Source of the DNA: Methylobacterium sp. GXS13 | GTDB taxonomy: Bacteria > Pseudomonadota > Alphaproteobacteria > Rhizobiales > Beijerinckiaceae | Reading direction: 5' to 3' | Assembly: GCF_001455965.1 (NCBI RefSeq) | Contig: NZ_LKKO01000001.1 | Span: 186,001-250,000 of the forward strand | Length of the DNA stretch: 64,000 nucleotides | Shown: in pieces, positions 1-8,177 of the stretch | Layout: each line of letters opens with the position of its first letter | How positions within the stretch are numbered: the stretch's first letter is position 1 | Position numbers and translations under genes: made by a program | Notes under the pieces: generated by a model | Database searches by the model: none | Told to the model about the DNA's origin: nothing | Seen by the model: only the letters and a program-made list of their open reading frames with translations

Positions 1-1
1 G

Positions 2-607
2 GCGCTGGCCGAGGGGCTGGCAGGGAGCGCCGCCGGCGGCAGCCATCATGCGCGCCGGTTGCAGGGCGCCGGCTTCTGCGTGCTGAACGATGTCGCCGTC
101 GCCGCCCGGACCCTGCAGAAAGAGGGGGCCGTCCGGCGGATCCTAGTCGTTGATTGCGACGTCCATCAGGGTGACGGCACGGCAGATTGCCTGGCGTGCG
201 ATCCGGACCTGTTCACGCTCTCGATCCATTGCGAGAACAACTATCCGGCCCAGAAGATCGCCGGGGATCTCGATATCGGCCTGCCGGACCGCCTCGATGA
301 CGTCGGCTATCTGGAGGTGCTGCACGCCCGCCTGCCGCCGCTCCTCGATGCGCTGGTTCCCGATCTCATCTTCTACAATGCCGGGGTCGATCCGCATCGC
401 GACGACCGGCTTGGGAGACTTTGCCTCAGCGACGCTGGCCTGTTCGCACGCGACCGGTTCGTGGTGGCGCAGGCGCGTGCCCGGCTCATCCCGCTCGTGG
501 CTGTCATCGGCGGGGGCTACACTCACGACGTGGACGCACTGGCACTCCGGCATGCGCTGGTCTTTGAGGCGTTGGCGGCCGAGGCCGCATCCTCCGCGAC
601 CCGGTGA
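2..607 (+). CDS. Histone deacetylase-family protein, C-terminal part
   Basis: This is the C-terminal part of a zinc-dependent deacetylase of the histone deacetylase/AcuC/acetylpolyamine amidohydrolase superfamily; the gene enters from the left edge. The frame is open from base 2 and shows the family signatures in order: a GGxHHA block, GFCVLND, the metal site VVDCDVHQGDGT, and YNAGVDPH near the C-terminus. Bacterial members remove acetyl groups from small molecules or proteins in the cytoplasm; the substrate cannot be told here. The TTG at 59 lies inside the conserved domain, so it is not the true start. The stop is at 605-607 and no operon partner follows closely. Confidence 0.9.
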   Translation, partial: ALAEGLAGSAAGGSHHARRLQGAGFCVLNDVAVAARTLQKEGAVRRILVVDCDVHQGDGTADCLACDPDLFTLSIHCENNYPAQKIAGDLDIGLPDRLDDVGYLEVLHARLPPLLDALVPDLIFYNAGVDPHRDDRLGRLCLSDAGLFARDRFVVAQARARLIPLVAVIGGGYTHDVDALALRHALVFEALAAEAASSATR

Positions 608-789
608 GGCACGGATGCATCAGGTCTGCGTGCATGAGGCCGGGCCGCTGAGTCCGAAAGGTTTTGGGAAGGGTCCGCGCTGAGGATCCAGAAGTCACGG
701 ATCGATCGGCCTGTGCGCGGTAAGCGTCCTGAACAGCTTCGCCCCAGGTTGATCTGCCCAAGATGCTGTGACGCCGTTGGGAATTCATC

Positions 790-963
790 ATGCTTGCGCG
801 GACCTGGGAGGTTGTGAAGGCGACGCTGGCGGTGGCGGCCTTGATCGCAGCCGCTCTCGTCTCGGCGGACAAGCTCGATCGGCAAAAGGCCCCGGCCAAC
901 GCCGCCGCGGCTTTGGCCGAGCCCGTCGCCACCGGGGCGATCACGCCTGGCTCAAGACCCTGA
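790..963 (+). CDS. Possible small membrane-anchored or secreted protein
   Basis: A 57-codon frame starts with ATG at 790. Residues about 10-25 form a hydrophobic Ala/Leu/Val stretch, preceded by Arg and Lys, as in a signal peptide or membrane anchor. The rest is short and Ala/Pro-rich. No clear Shine-Dalgarno sequence precedes the ATG, and no family is recognised. It lies alone in an otherwise empty 537-base gap between the deacetylase and the Cys-rich protein. It could be chance in GC-rich DNA; the hydrophobic start is the only argument for it. Confidence 0.3.
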   Translation: MLARTWEVVKATLAVAALIAAALVSADKLDRQKAPANAAAALAEPVATGAITPGSRP

Positions 964-1144
964 TTGCGCCGGACGCGCTTGACCGCCGATCCTATCGGCG
1001 CGCGGTCACACATCGCGAGGCGCCGATGGTGCGACAGAATAGGGCATTTGCCGGGGGGATATCTCGGTCGGTCCGGGCGTTCTCGCCCAACTTCCAGACT
1101 AGGCCGTTCGGGCCCTTCAAGCACCTTCCAGAGGATCTGTTTCG

Positions 1145-1387
1145 ATGAAGTCGGCCTCGATCGCGCTGCTCGCCCTGATCGCCGGTGCCGCGCCCGCGTT
1201 GGCGGATTCCCGAGCCGACCGCGCCGCCTGCACGCCGGACGTCATGCGTCTCTGCGCGTCGCAGATCCCGAACGTCGCGGCGATCACGGTGTGCCTGCGC
1301 CAGCAGCGGCCAAATCTCAGCCCCGGCTGCCGCGTGGTGATGGATCAGTCCGCCCGGCCGGTCCGGAGCGTCTCGAACCGGCCCTGA
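1145..1387 (+). CDS. Small secreted Cys-rich repeat protein
   Basis: An 80-residue protein with a clear signal peptide (residues 1-20, ending in ALA before DS). The mature part carries four cysteines (29, 37, 50, 62) in a CxxDVxxLC...CLxxxxxxLSxxC pattern. This spacing resembles the Cys-rich GLG1-type repeat found as single-repeat exported proteins in Rhizobiales. Two disulfides in the periplasm are expected. The function of these small proteins is not known. The stop lies 9 bases from the convergent DSD1-family gene. The first ATG was chosen because it begins the signal peptide. Confidence 0.75.
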   Translation: MKSASIALLALIAGAAPALADSRADRAACTPDVMRLCASQIPNVAAITVCLRQQRPNLSPGCRVVMDQSARPVRSVSNRP

Positions 1388-1396
1388 GACCACGCT

Positions 1397-2557
1397 TCAC
1401 CAGCCGTTGATGCGCGGCCAGACCGCGCCGGTGAGCCGGCCGCGAACGACTGGATGGTAGCCATCGTGCTGGGCACCGGTGGCGCAGGCATGGTTGGGCA
1501 GGATCCGCAGGCGAGCCCCGATCGGTAGATCCGGAAGAGGTGTGGAGGCGCCGGGCCGCACCGCAAGGATGCCGTGTTCCTGGTTCGCGTCCCGCACGAT
1601 CAGGTTCGGATACGGGCGTCCGGCCAGATCGCAGGCAACGCCGTAGCCCTGGTCCACCGCCTGCCGGGCGGTGCCGCGGTCACGCGAGAGTGCCATCCAG
1701 CCGGCATCCGTGATGATCCAGCCCTTCTCCCGCTGGTGGCCGATCACCGTCGTCAGGACGGTGAGCGCGATGTCGTCGATCCCGCAGGACCCAACGCCGG
1801 CCTGGAACAGGTCGCCGATCATGAACACGCCGGCCCGGACCTCGGTGATGCCGTCGAGATTCGCCGCGTAGCACGCTGTCGGGGTCGAGCCGACGCTCAC
1901 CACCGGGCAGGGCAGGCCCGCCGTGCGCAGAACGGAGGCGGCGGTCAAGGCAGCGTGGCGCTCGGCTTCGGCCGCCGTCGCGAGCGCGGCCGGATCGTTC
2001 AGCCCGTAGCTATCGCCGGCATGCAGCAGCACGCCTCGCAGGCTCGCACCTTCGGCAAGCACCCGGCCGATCGCCACAAGCTGCTCCGCATCACGCGGAT
2101 CAACGCCGGAACGGTGCCCATCGGCATCGACCTCGATCAGAACCGGCAGCGGATCGCCGTTGCCGCGGCTCCAGGCGGATACGGCTGCGGCCTGCTCGAT
2201 CGAATCCACGACGATCGCCAGATCCGCGCCCTGGCGCCTCCGGATCGCGCCGACCCGGTCGAGCTTCTGCGGTGCGATCCCCACGGCGTAGATCAGGTCG
2301 CGAACGCCGCCCGCGGCGAAATATTCCGCCTCCTTGAGGGTCGAGACGGTGGCCGGGCCGGACGGGCTCGCCATTGCGATGCGGGCGACGTCGAGGGACT
2401 TCGCAGTCTTGAGGTGAGGCCGGAGCGATACGCCAAGCCCGTCGAGACGCGCCCGCATTCCGACCACGTTGGCCGCCAGCTTGTCCGCATCCAAAAGCAG
2501 GCAGGGCGTCTCAAGATCGTCGAAGCCGCCCGCCTGCCCGATGCGCTCGTCCGTCAT
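1397..2557 (-). CDS. DSD1-family PLP-dependent enzyme (D-threonine aldolase / D-serine dehydratase-like)
   Basis: A 386-residue fold-type III PLP enzyme, related to D-threonine aldolase and D-serine dehydratase and to the alanine racemase N-terminal domain. The N-terminal ETPCLLLDADKL and the LRPHLKTAKS segment place the PLP lysine at about Lys50. Near the C-terminus PNHACAT (His356, Cys358) matches the metal-binding site of this family. These enzymes cleave or dehydrate beta-hydroxy-D-amino acids in the cytoplasm; which substrate is used here cannot be read. It lies 74 bases downstream of dgoA on the same strand, so co-transcription with the galactonate genes is possible, though the metabolic link is not obvious. 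Confidence 0.85.
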   Translation of the reverse strand: MTDERIGQAGGFDDLETPCLLLDADKLAANVVGMRARLDGLGVSLRPHLKTAKSLDVARIAMASPSGPATVSTLKEAEYFAAGGVRDLIYAVGIAPQKLDRVGAIRRRQGADLAIVVDSIEQAAAVSAWSRGNGDPLPVLIEVDADGHRSGVDPRDAEQLVAIGRVLAEGASLRGVLLHAGDSYGLNDPAALATAAEAERHAALTAASVLRTAGLPCPVVSVGSTPTACYAANLDGITEVRAGVFMIGDLFQAGVGSCGIDDIALTVLTTVIGHQREKGWIITDAGWMALSRDRGTARQAVDQGYGVACDLAGRPYPNLIVRDANQEHGILAVRPGASTPLPDLPIGARLRILPNHACATGAQHDGYHPVVRGRLTGAVWPRINGW

Positions 2558-2631
2558 CCGCCCGCTCCCGCAATCTGCACCCAGGCGCGCTTCTAGACTT
2601 GGGTCGGGTCGCCGTCACGGCGGCGCTGCGG

Positions 2632-3267
2632 TCAGGCAGATCCGCCAGTCGCTGCGATGAAGGCCGCCGCGTCCCGGGCGACATCGGCTGCCGGCTTGCC
2701 GGGGCGGTAGAGGTTCGAGCCGAGCCCGAAGCCGACGGCGCCCGCCGCGCGCCAGACGGCGACGCTGTCGGAGGTCACGCCGCCGACCGCGAGCACGCGC
2801 GCGCCGGACGGAAGCACGGCCCGGTGCGCCTTCAGCGCTGCCGGGGTCGCGATATCAGCCGGAAAGAGTTTCAAGGCCGTCGCGCCGGCGGCCAGGGCGG
2901 CGAACGCTTCGCTCGGCGTCTGGTAGCCCGGCAGCGACACGAGGCCGGCGTCCACGGTGGCGCGGATCACCGCAGCATCGGTGTTGGGCGAGACGATCAG
3001 GGTCCCACCCACCGCCGCGACCTCCGTGACCTGCGCCGGCGTCAGGACCGTGCCGGCGCCGACCAGAGCACGCCCGGCGAAGCGCTCGGCGAGACGCGCG
3101 ATGCTGGTGAGCGGGTCCGGCGAGTTGAGCGGCACCTCGATCAGGGTGAAGCCGGCCTCCACCAGCGCATCGCCGATGCCGGGCGCCTCGTCCGGCGTGA
3201 GCCCACGCAGGATCGCCACCAGTGGGCAGGCCGCGAAGGCGACCTCGAAACGGTCGAGGATGGTCAT
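2632..3267 (-). CDS. dgoA: 2-dehydro-3-deoxy-6-phosphogalactonate aldolase
   Basis: A 211-residue KDPG/KDPGal aldolase (class I, TIM barrel) that splits 2-dehydro-3-deoxy-6-phosphogalactonate to pyruvate and glyceraldehyde 3-phosphate. The catalytic glutamate sits in IEVPLNSP (Glu44) and the Schiff-base lysine in ALKLFPA (Lys133). The IEVPLNSP wording and the kinase neighbour favour the galactonate over the gluconate enzyme. The ATG at 3267 overlaps the dgoK stop by four bases (ATGA), which indicates translational coupling. The frame stays open further upstream, but that extension lies inside dgoK and is Arg-rich nonsense. Confidence 0.9.
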   Translation of the reverse strand: MTILDRFEVAFAACPLVAILRGLTPDEAPGIGDALVEAGFTLIEVPLNSPDPLTSIARLAERFAGRALVGAGTVLTPAQVTEVAAVGGTLIVSPNTDAAVIRATVDAGLVSLPGYQTPSEAFAALAAGATALKLFPADIATPAALKAHRAVLPSGARVLAVGGVTSDSVAVWRAAGAVGFGLGSNLYRPGKPAADVARDAAAFIAATGGSA

Positions 3268-4142
3268 GCCCGCAAACTCCAGATGGCGTGGATGCCGGCC
3301 GTGGTCGACCCGTCCGGAACCGTCACGACGTGGCCGCCGGCTTCCCTGATCGCCACGGTGTAGAGCGCGGCCAAGATTTCGCCGCCGAGCAGATGGACCG
3401 GACGGTCGGCGAGATCGGTGCGCGTCCCGATATCGGCGCCGATCATGACGCCGCTGGCATAGGCGGCGGCGTCCGTCGGAGCCAGCCGGTCGAGCAGCAC
3501 GCCGGCCCGGACTTCGAACAGGACCGCGGCGAGGTTTTGCGAGTCCCGTCCGCGGCGAAGGCCGTCCCGGAAGGCGGCACCGTCCGCCACCGCGCCGTCC
3601 AGCATGCCGGCCAGGATACCGTGGTTGCGGACCAGGGCAAAAAGCTCCCCGGTCATCACGGTGGCGAAATCCGTGATCGCGCCGTCCACCGTCTCGATCC
3701 ACTTGTTGTGGGTGCCGGGCTGGCAGAACAGAGCCGTGGGCGGCGCGGCGCCGGTGCTGATCGCCCCGAGCACCTGAACCTCCTCGCCGCGCATCACGTC
3801 CGGGCGCGGCCCGGTCCTGAGCGCGACGCCGGGGATGATCCGTACGCCGGGGGCGACCTCGAGACTCGCGGCGCCGAGGGCCTCCAGCGTCGCGGGCGCG
3901 TCGATATAGGGGGCTTCCCGCCAGCCTCGCGTCGATCCGACCATGCCGGCGGCGACGATGGTCTGTGCGCCGAACCGATCCCTCAATGTCGCGATGGCGT
4001 CAGGATAGTCGCCGGGACTGAGCGCGAGGACCCCACGGTCATCGTGCAGGGCGTCTACCACGGTGCCGTCGGCGGTCACCGCGTAGGCGCGCCGGTTTGT
4101 GGTCCCCCAGTCGACAGCGATGTAGGCCGTTCGACCGACCAT
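3264..4142 (-). CDS. dgoK: 2-dehydro-3-deoxygalactonokinase
   Basis: A 292-residue sugar-acid kinase that phosphorylates 2-dehydro-3-deoxy-D-galactonate before the aldolase step. The N-terminal VDWGTTNRRAY (residues 10-20) is the phosphate-binding segment of DgoK, and the length fits the family. The ATG at 4142 was chosen over the upstream in-frame ATG (4217) because a strong AAGGGGGG ribosome site precedes it and the family homology begins there. It is the first gene of a dgoK-dgoA pair. No galactonate dehydratase, transporter or regulator is next to it, so those steps must be encoded elsewhere. Confidence 0.9.
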   Translation of the reverse strand: MVGRTAYIAVDWGTTNRRAYAVTADGTVVDALHDDRGVLALSPGDYPDAIATLRDRFGAQTIVAAGMVGSTRGWREAPYIDAPATLEALGAASLEVAPGVRIIPGVALRTGPRPDVMRGEEVQVLGAISTGAAPPTALFCQPGTHNKWIETVDGAITDFATVMTGELFALVRNHGILAGMLDGAVADGAAFRDGLRRGRDSQNLAAVLFEVRAGVLLDRLAPTDAAAYASGVMIGADIGTRTDLADRPVHLLGGEILAALYTVAIREAGGHVVTVPDGSTTAGIHAIWSLRA

Positions 4143-4414
4143 GTGCCCCCCTTGGCTGCAATTTGTCTGAGTTACAGGGGGGCCGGTGGCGGGGTCAAGC
4201 AACGGTCCCCGGCGCACCGAGCTTGCGGGATGGGGCAGCCGGCCGCGATTCGCGTCGGCATCGGCATCGGAGATCAGAGCCCTGACCGGAAGCCAAGAAC
4301 CATCAGCATATCATGAGCCGGGGATTGTCCCGTCGCGCGGACCGTTTGCGATGGACTGGTCACGGCCGGATCGGCGATATGGCAGGTAATAAAACATACG
4401 CGGGAGGGACGCGC

Positions 4415-5173
4415 TTGGCACGGGACGTGATCCTGGCGACCGATGGCTTGACGATGGAATTCAAAGGATTCCGGGCCGTCAACGGCGTCAAGTTGGAAGT
4501 CGAGCGCGGAACGATCCACGCGCTGATCGGTCCGAACGGTGCAGGCAAGACCACCTGTTTCAATCTGCTGACGAAGTTCCTCATCCCGACTGCCGGCACC
4601 ATTCGGTACAAGGATCGGGACATCACCGGGATGCGGGCGGCCGACGTGGCGCGGCTCGGTCTCGTGCGCTCTTTTCAGATCTCGGCGGTGTTCCCGCACC
4701 TGACCGTGACCGAGAATGTGCGGATCGCGCTCCAGCGCCGGCGGCGAGGCGATTCGTTCGATTTCTGGCGTCCCGAGAAGGTGCTGCGGGCGCTCGACGG
4801 CGAGGCCCTGGCGCTCGTCGAGGCCGTGGGCCTGTCCGAGTTCGCCGACTCGCTCGCGGTCGAGCTGTCCTACGGCCGCAAGCGGGCGCTCGAGATCGCC
4901 ACCACCCTGGCGCTCGATCCGGAGATGCTGCTCCTCGACGAGCCGATGGCCGGGATGGGCCACGAGGACGTGGACCGGACGTCCCAGCTGATCCGGCGGG
5001 TCTCCAAGGACCGGACCATCCTGATGGTCGAGCACAATCTCTCGGTGGTCGCGTCGCTGTCGGACCGCATCACCGTCCTGGCCCGCGGGCAGGTCCTGGC
5101 CGAGGGCGATTACGCCACCGTCTCGAAGGATCCGCGGGTGATCGAGGCCTATATCGGGGCGGGACATGCTTGA
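4415..5173 (+). CDS. livG: Branched-chain amino-acid type ABC transporter, ATPase LivG
   Basis: A 252-residue ABC ATPase of the LivG type. Walker A is GPNGAGKT (residues 39-46), the signature is LSYG, and Walker B is LLLDEPMAGM. It powers uptake through the LivHM pore with LivF. TTG at 4415 is preferred because GGAGGG (4403-4408) sits at the right spacing and the protein then has the usual LivG length; an ATG at 4379 would add 12 residues. The gene opens a five-gene transporter operon and overlaps livF by eight bases. The intergenic stretch to divergent dgoK is about 270 bases and shows no clear operator. Confidence 0.9.
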   Translation: MARDVILATDGLTMEFKGFRAVNGVKLEVERGTIHALIGPNGAGKTTCFNLLTKFLIPTAGTIRYKDRDITGMRAADVARLGLVRSFQISAVFPHLTVTENVRIALQRRRRGDSFDFWRPEKVLRALDGEALALVEAVGLSEFADSLAVELSYGRKRALEIATTLALDPEMLLLDEPMAGMGHEDVDRTSQLIRRVSKDRTILMVEHNLSVVASLSDRITVLARGQVLAEGDYATVSKDPRVIEAYIGAGHA

Positions 5174-5921
5174 GACCGCTGTGAAGACGCCTGTTAAAAC
5201 GTCCTTGCCGGCCCCGGCGACGGACGCCCTTCTGACCGTGCGCGGGCTGGAAGGCTGGTACGGCGAGAGCCACGTGCTCCACGGCATCGATATCGATGTC
5301 CGGGCCGGCGAGGTGATCACGCTGCTGGGCCGCAACGGCGCCGGCAAGACCACGACCCTCCGGGCGATCATCGGCATCCTGGGCAAGCGCACCGGTTCGA
5401 TCGTCTATGACGGGGTTGAGACCATCCGGATGGCCTCGCGCAACATCGCCGGTCTCGGCCTCGGCTACGTGCCCGAGGAGCGCGGCATCTTTGCGAGCCT
5501 CACGGTGCAGGAAAACCTGATGCTGCCGCCCCGGGTGAAGCCCGGCGGGATGACGGTGGCCGAGATCCACACCCTGTTCCCGAACCTGAAGGAGCGCGCC
5601 GGCAGCCAGGGCACCAAGCTCTCGGGTGGCGAGCAGCAGATGCTCGCCATCGGCCGCATCCTGCGGACCGGCGCCAAGCTAATCCTGCTGGACGAGCCCA
5701 CCGAAGGTCTCGCGCCGGTGATCGTCCAGCAGATCGGCCGGACGATCCAGCAACTGAAGTCCCAGGGCTATACGATCGTTCTGGTCGAGCAGAATTTTCG
5801 CTTCGCGCAGACGCTGGCCGACCGGCACTTCGTTATCGAGCAGGGCAGGGTGGTCGACATGATCCCCAATGCCGAGCTTGACGCCAATATCGACAAGCTT
5901 CACGCCTATCTCGGCGTCTGA
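5166..5921 (+). CDS. livF: Branched-chain amino-acid type ABC transporter, ATPase LivF
   Basis: A 251-residue ABC ATPase of the LivF type, partner of the preceding LivG. Walker A GRNGAGKT lies at residues 55-62, followed by the signature LSGGEQQ and Walker B LILLDEPTEGLAP. About 20 residues precede the usual start of the domain. It overlaps livG by eight bases, so the two ATPases are probably made in coupled fashion. Together they energise the LivH/LivM permease. The substrate of this Liv-family system cannot be read from the ATPases; the paralogues transport amino acids, amides or urea. Confidence 0.92.
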   Translation: MLETAVKTPVKTSLPAPATDALLTVRGLEGWYGESHVLHGIDIDVRAGEVITLLGRNGAGKTTTLRAIIGILGKRTGSIVYDGVETIRMASRNIAGLGLGYVPEERGIFASLTVQENLMLPPRVKPGGMTVAEIHTLFPNLKERAGSQGTKLSGGEQQMLAIGRILRTGAKLILLDEPTEGLAPVIVQQIGRTIQQLKSQGYTIVLVEQNFRFAQTLADRHFVIEQGRVVDMIPNAELDANIDKLHAYLGV

Positions 5922-6012
5922 GGCGGACGGCCAATACCCAATAAGCGCCGGAGAACGGCGTCGGACACTCGGCAGGCGGGGATCCGCTGCGCCGCTGGAG
6001 GATAGGAAGACC

Positions 6013-7230
6013 ATGTTCGGACGTCTCATCGGGTCCGTCTCCCTCGCCGCCCTCGCCGGTGCCCTGATGGTGGGCGGCGCGAGCGCGCAGACGAACGTAA
6101 AGATCGGCATTCTGGGCGACCGTTCGGGCGCCTATTCCGATATCAGCGGCGAGGGCTCCGTGGTCGCCGCGAAGCTGGCGGTCGAAGATTTCAAGCCGGC
6201 CGAGCATGGGCTGAAGGTCGAGATCGTCTCCGCCGACCATCAGAACAAGCCCGATGTCGGTGCCGCCATCGCCCGGCAATGGTACGATCGCGACAACGTC
6301 GACATGATCACCGACGGCGTCACCTCCTCGGTGGCCCTGGCGATCAGCCAGGTGACCAAAGAGAAGAACAAGGTCTTCATCGATACCGGCGCCGGCACCG
6401 CCGACCTCACCGGTCCGCAATGCACGCCGAACACCATCCATTGGGTCTACGACACCGTGGCGCTCGCCAACGGCACTGGCGGCGCCATGGTCAAGCGCGG
6501 CGGCAACACCTGGTTCTTCCTCACCGCCGACTACGTGTTCGGCCAGACCCTGCAGCGTGACACCAGTGCGGTGATCACCAAGAACGGCGGCAAGGTCGTC
6601 GGCTCGGTCAAGACCCCGTTCCCGACCTCGGATTTCTCCTCATTCCTGCTTCAGGCCCAAGGGTCCGGCGCCAAGGTCATCGGGCTGGCCAATGCCGGTA
6701 CCGACACGATCAATTCGATTAAGCAGGCCGGTGAGTTCGGCATCACCGAGGGCGGTCAGGCGCTGGCCGGTCTCCTGGTGTTCTCCTCGGACGTGCACTC
6801 GTTGGGCACCAAGGTCGCGCAGGGCCTCGTCCTCACCGAGCCGTTCTATTGGGACCTGAACGATCAGACCCGGGCCTTCTCGGACCGGTTTTCCAAGCAG
6901 ATGAAGGGCAATTCCAAGCCCACTGCCAACCATGCCGGCGTGTATTCGGACGTGCTCCACTACCTCAAGGCGATGGCCGAGATGAAATCGACCGCCGACG
7001 GCGCCGCCGTCGTCGCCAAGATGAAATCCATGCCCACCGACGACCCGCTGTTCGGCAAGGGTACGATCCGCGCGGACGGGCGCAAGATCCACGACATGTA
7101 CCTGTTCGAGGTCAAGAAGCCCTCCGAGTCGAAGGGCGAGTGGGACCTCTACAACAAGCTCGAGACGATCCCCGGCGATCAGGTCTTCCGCCCGCTGGGC
7201 GAGGGCAACTGCCCCCTGGTCAAGGGCTGA
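6013..7230 (+). CDS. ABC transporter substrate-binding protein (Leu/Ile/Val-binding-like)
   Basis: A 405-residue periplasmic type-I binding protein. The signal peptide covers residues 1-25 (cleavage after GASA), and the mature protein begins with VKIGILGDRSGAYSD, the typical start of the HAAT/Liv family. It presents the ligand to LivHM. The ATG at 6013 is chosen because it begins the signal peptide and follows an AGGAAGA ribosome site; upstream in-frame codons lie inside livF. It sits between the ATPase and permease genes, an order common in Methylobacterium and Bradyrhizobium. The ligand is unknown and need not be a branched-chain amino acid. Confidence 0.9.
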   Translation: MFGRLIGSVSLAALAGALMVGGASAQTNVKIGILGDRSGAYSDISGEGSVVAAKLAVEDFKPAEHGLKVEIVSADHQNKPDVGAAIARQWYDRDNVDMITDGVTSSVALAISQVTKEKNKVFIDTGAGTADLTGPQCTPNTIHWVYDTVALANGTGGAMVKRGGNTWFFLTADYVFGQTLQRDTSAVITKNGGKVVGSVKTPFPTSDFSSFLLQAQGSGAKVIGLANAGTDTINSIKQAGEFGITEGGQALAGLLVFSSDVHSLGTKVAQGLVLTEPFYWDLNDQTRAFSDRFSKQMKGNSKPTANHAGVYSDVLHYLKAMAEMKSTADGAAVVAKMKSMPTDDPLFGKGTIRADGRKIHDMYLFEVKKPSESKGEWDLYNKLETIPGDQVFRPLGEGNCPLVKG

Positions 7231-7266
7231 CGGTGCGGCGCCACGGACGGCCATGAGGGGCGAGCG

Positions 7267-8154
7267 ATGACCACGATCTTCGGCGTGCCGACCCAGGCGC
7301 TGTTCGGGCAGTTGTTGCTCGGCCTGATCAACGGCTCGTTCTACGCGATCCTGTCGCTTGGGCTCGCGATCATTTTCGGGCTCTTGAACATCATCAACTT
7401 CGCCCATGGCGCCCTCTACATGATGGGCGCCTTCGTGGCCTGGATGCTGCTGTCCTATGTTGGGCTCGGCTATTGGTGGGCGCTCGGTCTGGCGCCGCTG
7501 GTGGTGGGCGCCTTCGGTATCCTGCTGGAGCGGGTGCTGATCGCCCGGCTGTACAAGCTCGACCACCTCTACGGCCTGCTCCTGACATTCGGGTTGGCGC
7601 TGATCACCCAGGGCCTGTTCCGCAACCAGTACGGCGTTTCGGGCCTGCCCTACGCGATCCCGGCGGAGCTGTCGGGCGGCCAGCGCCTGCCGTTCATGTT
7701 CCTGCCGAACTACCGGGCCTGGGTGGTGGTGGCTTCGCTCACCGTCTGCATCGCCACCTGGCTCGTAATCGAGAAGACCAAGCTCGGCGCCTATCTGCGC
7801 GCGGCCACCGAGAACCCGACCCTGGTCCAGGCCTTCGGGGTCAACGTGCCCCTGTTCCTGACCCTGACCTACGGGTTCGGCGTGGCGCTCGCGGGCTTTG
7901 CCGGCGTGCTCGCGGCACCGATCTACTCGGTGAACCCGAATATGGGCGCCGACATCATCATCGTGGTCTTCGCCGTGGTGGTGATCGGCGGCATGGGCTC
8001 GATCATCGGCTCGGTGATCACCGGCTTCGCGCTGGGCTTGGTCGAGGGCCTGACGAAGGTGTTCTACCCCGAGGCCTCGGCCACCGTGATCTTCGTGATC
8101 ATGGTGCTGGTACTGCTCGTCAAACCCGCCGGCCTGTTCGGGCGCACGGCCTGA
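7267..8154 (+). CDS. livH: ABC transporter permease LivH
   Basis: A 295-residue inner-membrane permease of the LivH family. It has roughly eight hydrophobic segments and the typical GLINGSFYAILSLGLAIIFG start and IGGMGSIIGSVITGF motif, the coupling loop that contacts the ATPase. Forms the membrane pore with LivM. It follows the binding-protein gene by 36 bases and precedes livM by 23, so all five genes form one operon. The ATG is preceded by a purine-rich GGGGCGAGCG stretch. Assignment to the pore subunit is secure; the transported compound is not known. Confidence 0.92.
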   Translation: MTTIFGVPTQALFGQLLLGLINGSFYAILSLGLAIIFGLLNIINFAHGALYMMGAFVAWMLLSYVGLGYWWALGLAPLVVGAFGILLERVLIARLYKLDHLYGLLLTFGLALITQGLFRNQYGVSGLPYAIPAELSGGQRLPFMFLPNYRAWVVVASLTVCIATWLVIEKTKLGAYLRAATENPTLVQAFGVNVPLFLTLTYGFGVALAGFAGVLAAPIYSVNPNMGADIIIVVFAVVVIGGMGSIIGSVITGFALGLVEGLTKVFYPEASATVIFVIMVLVLLVKPAGLFGRTA

Positions 8155-8177
8155 TCGCGATCTTAGGGACGAATCCC

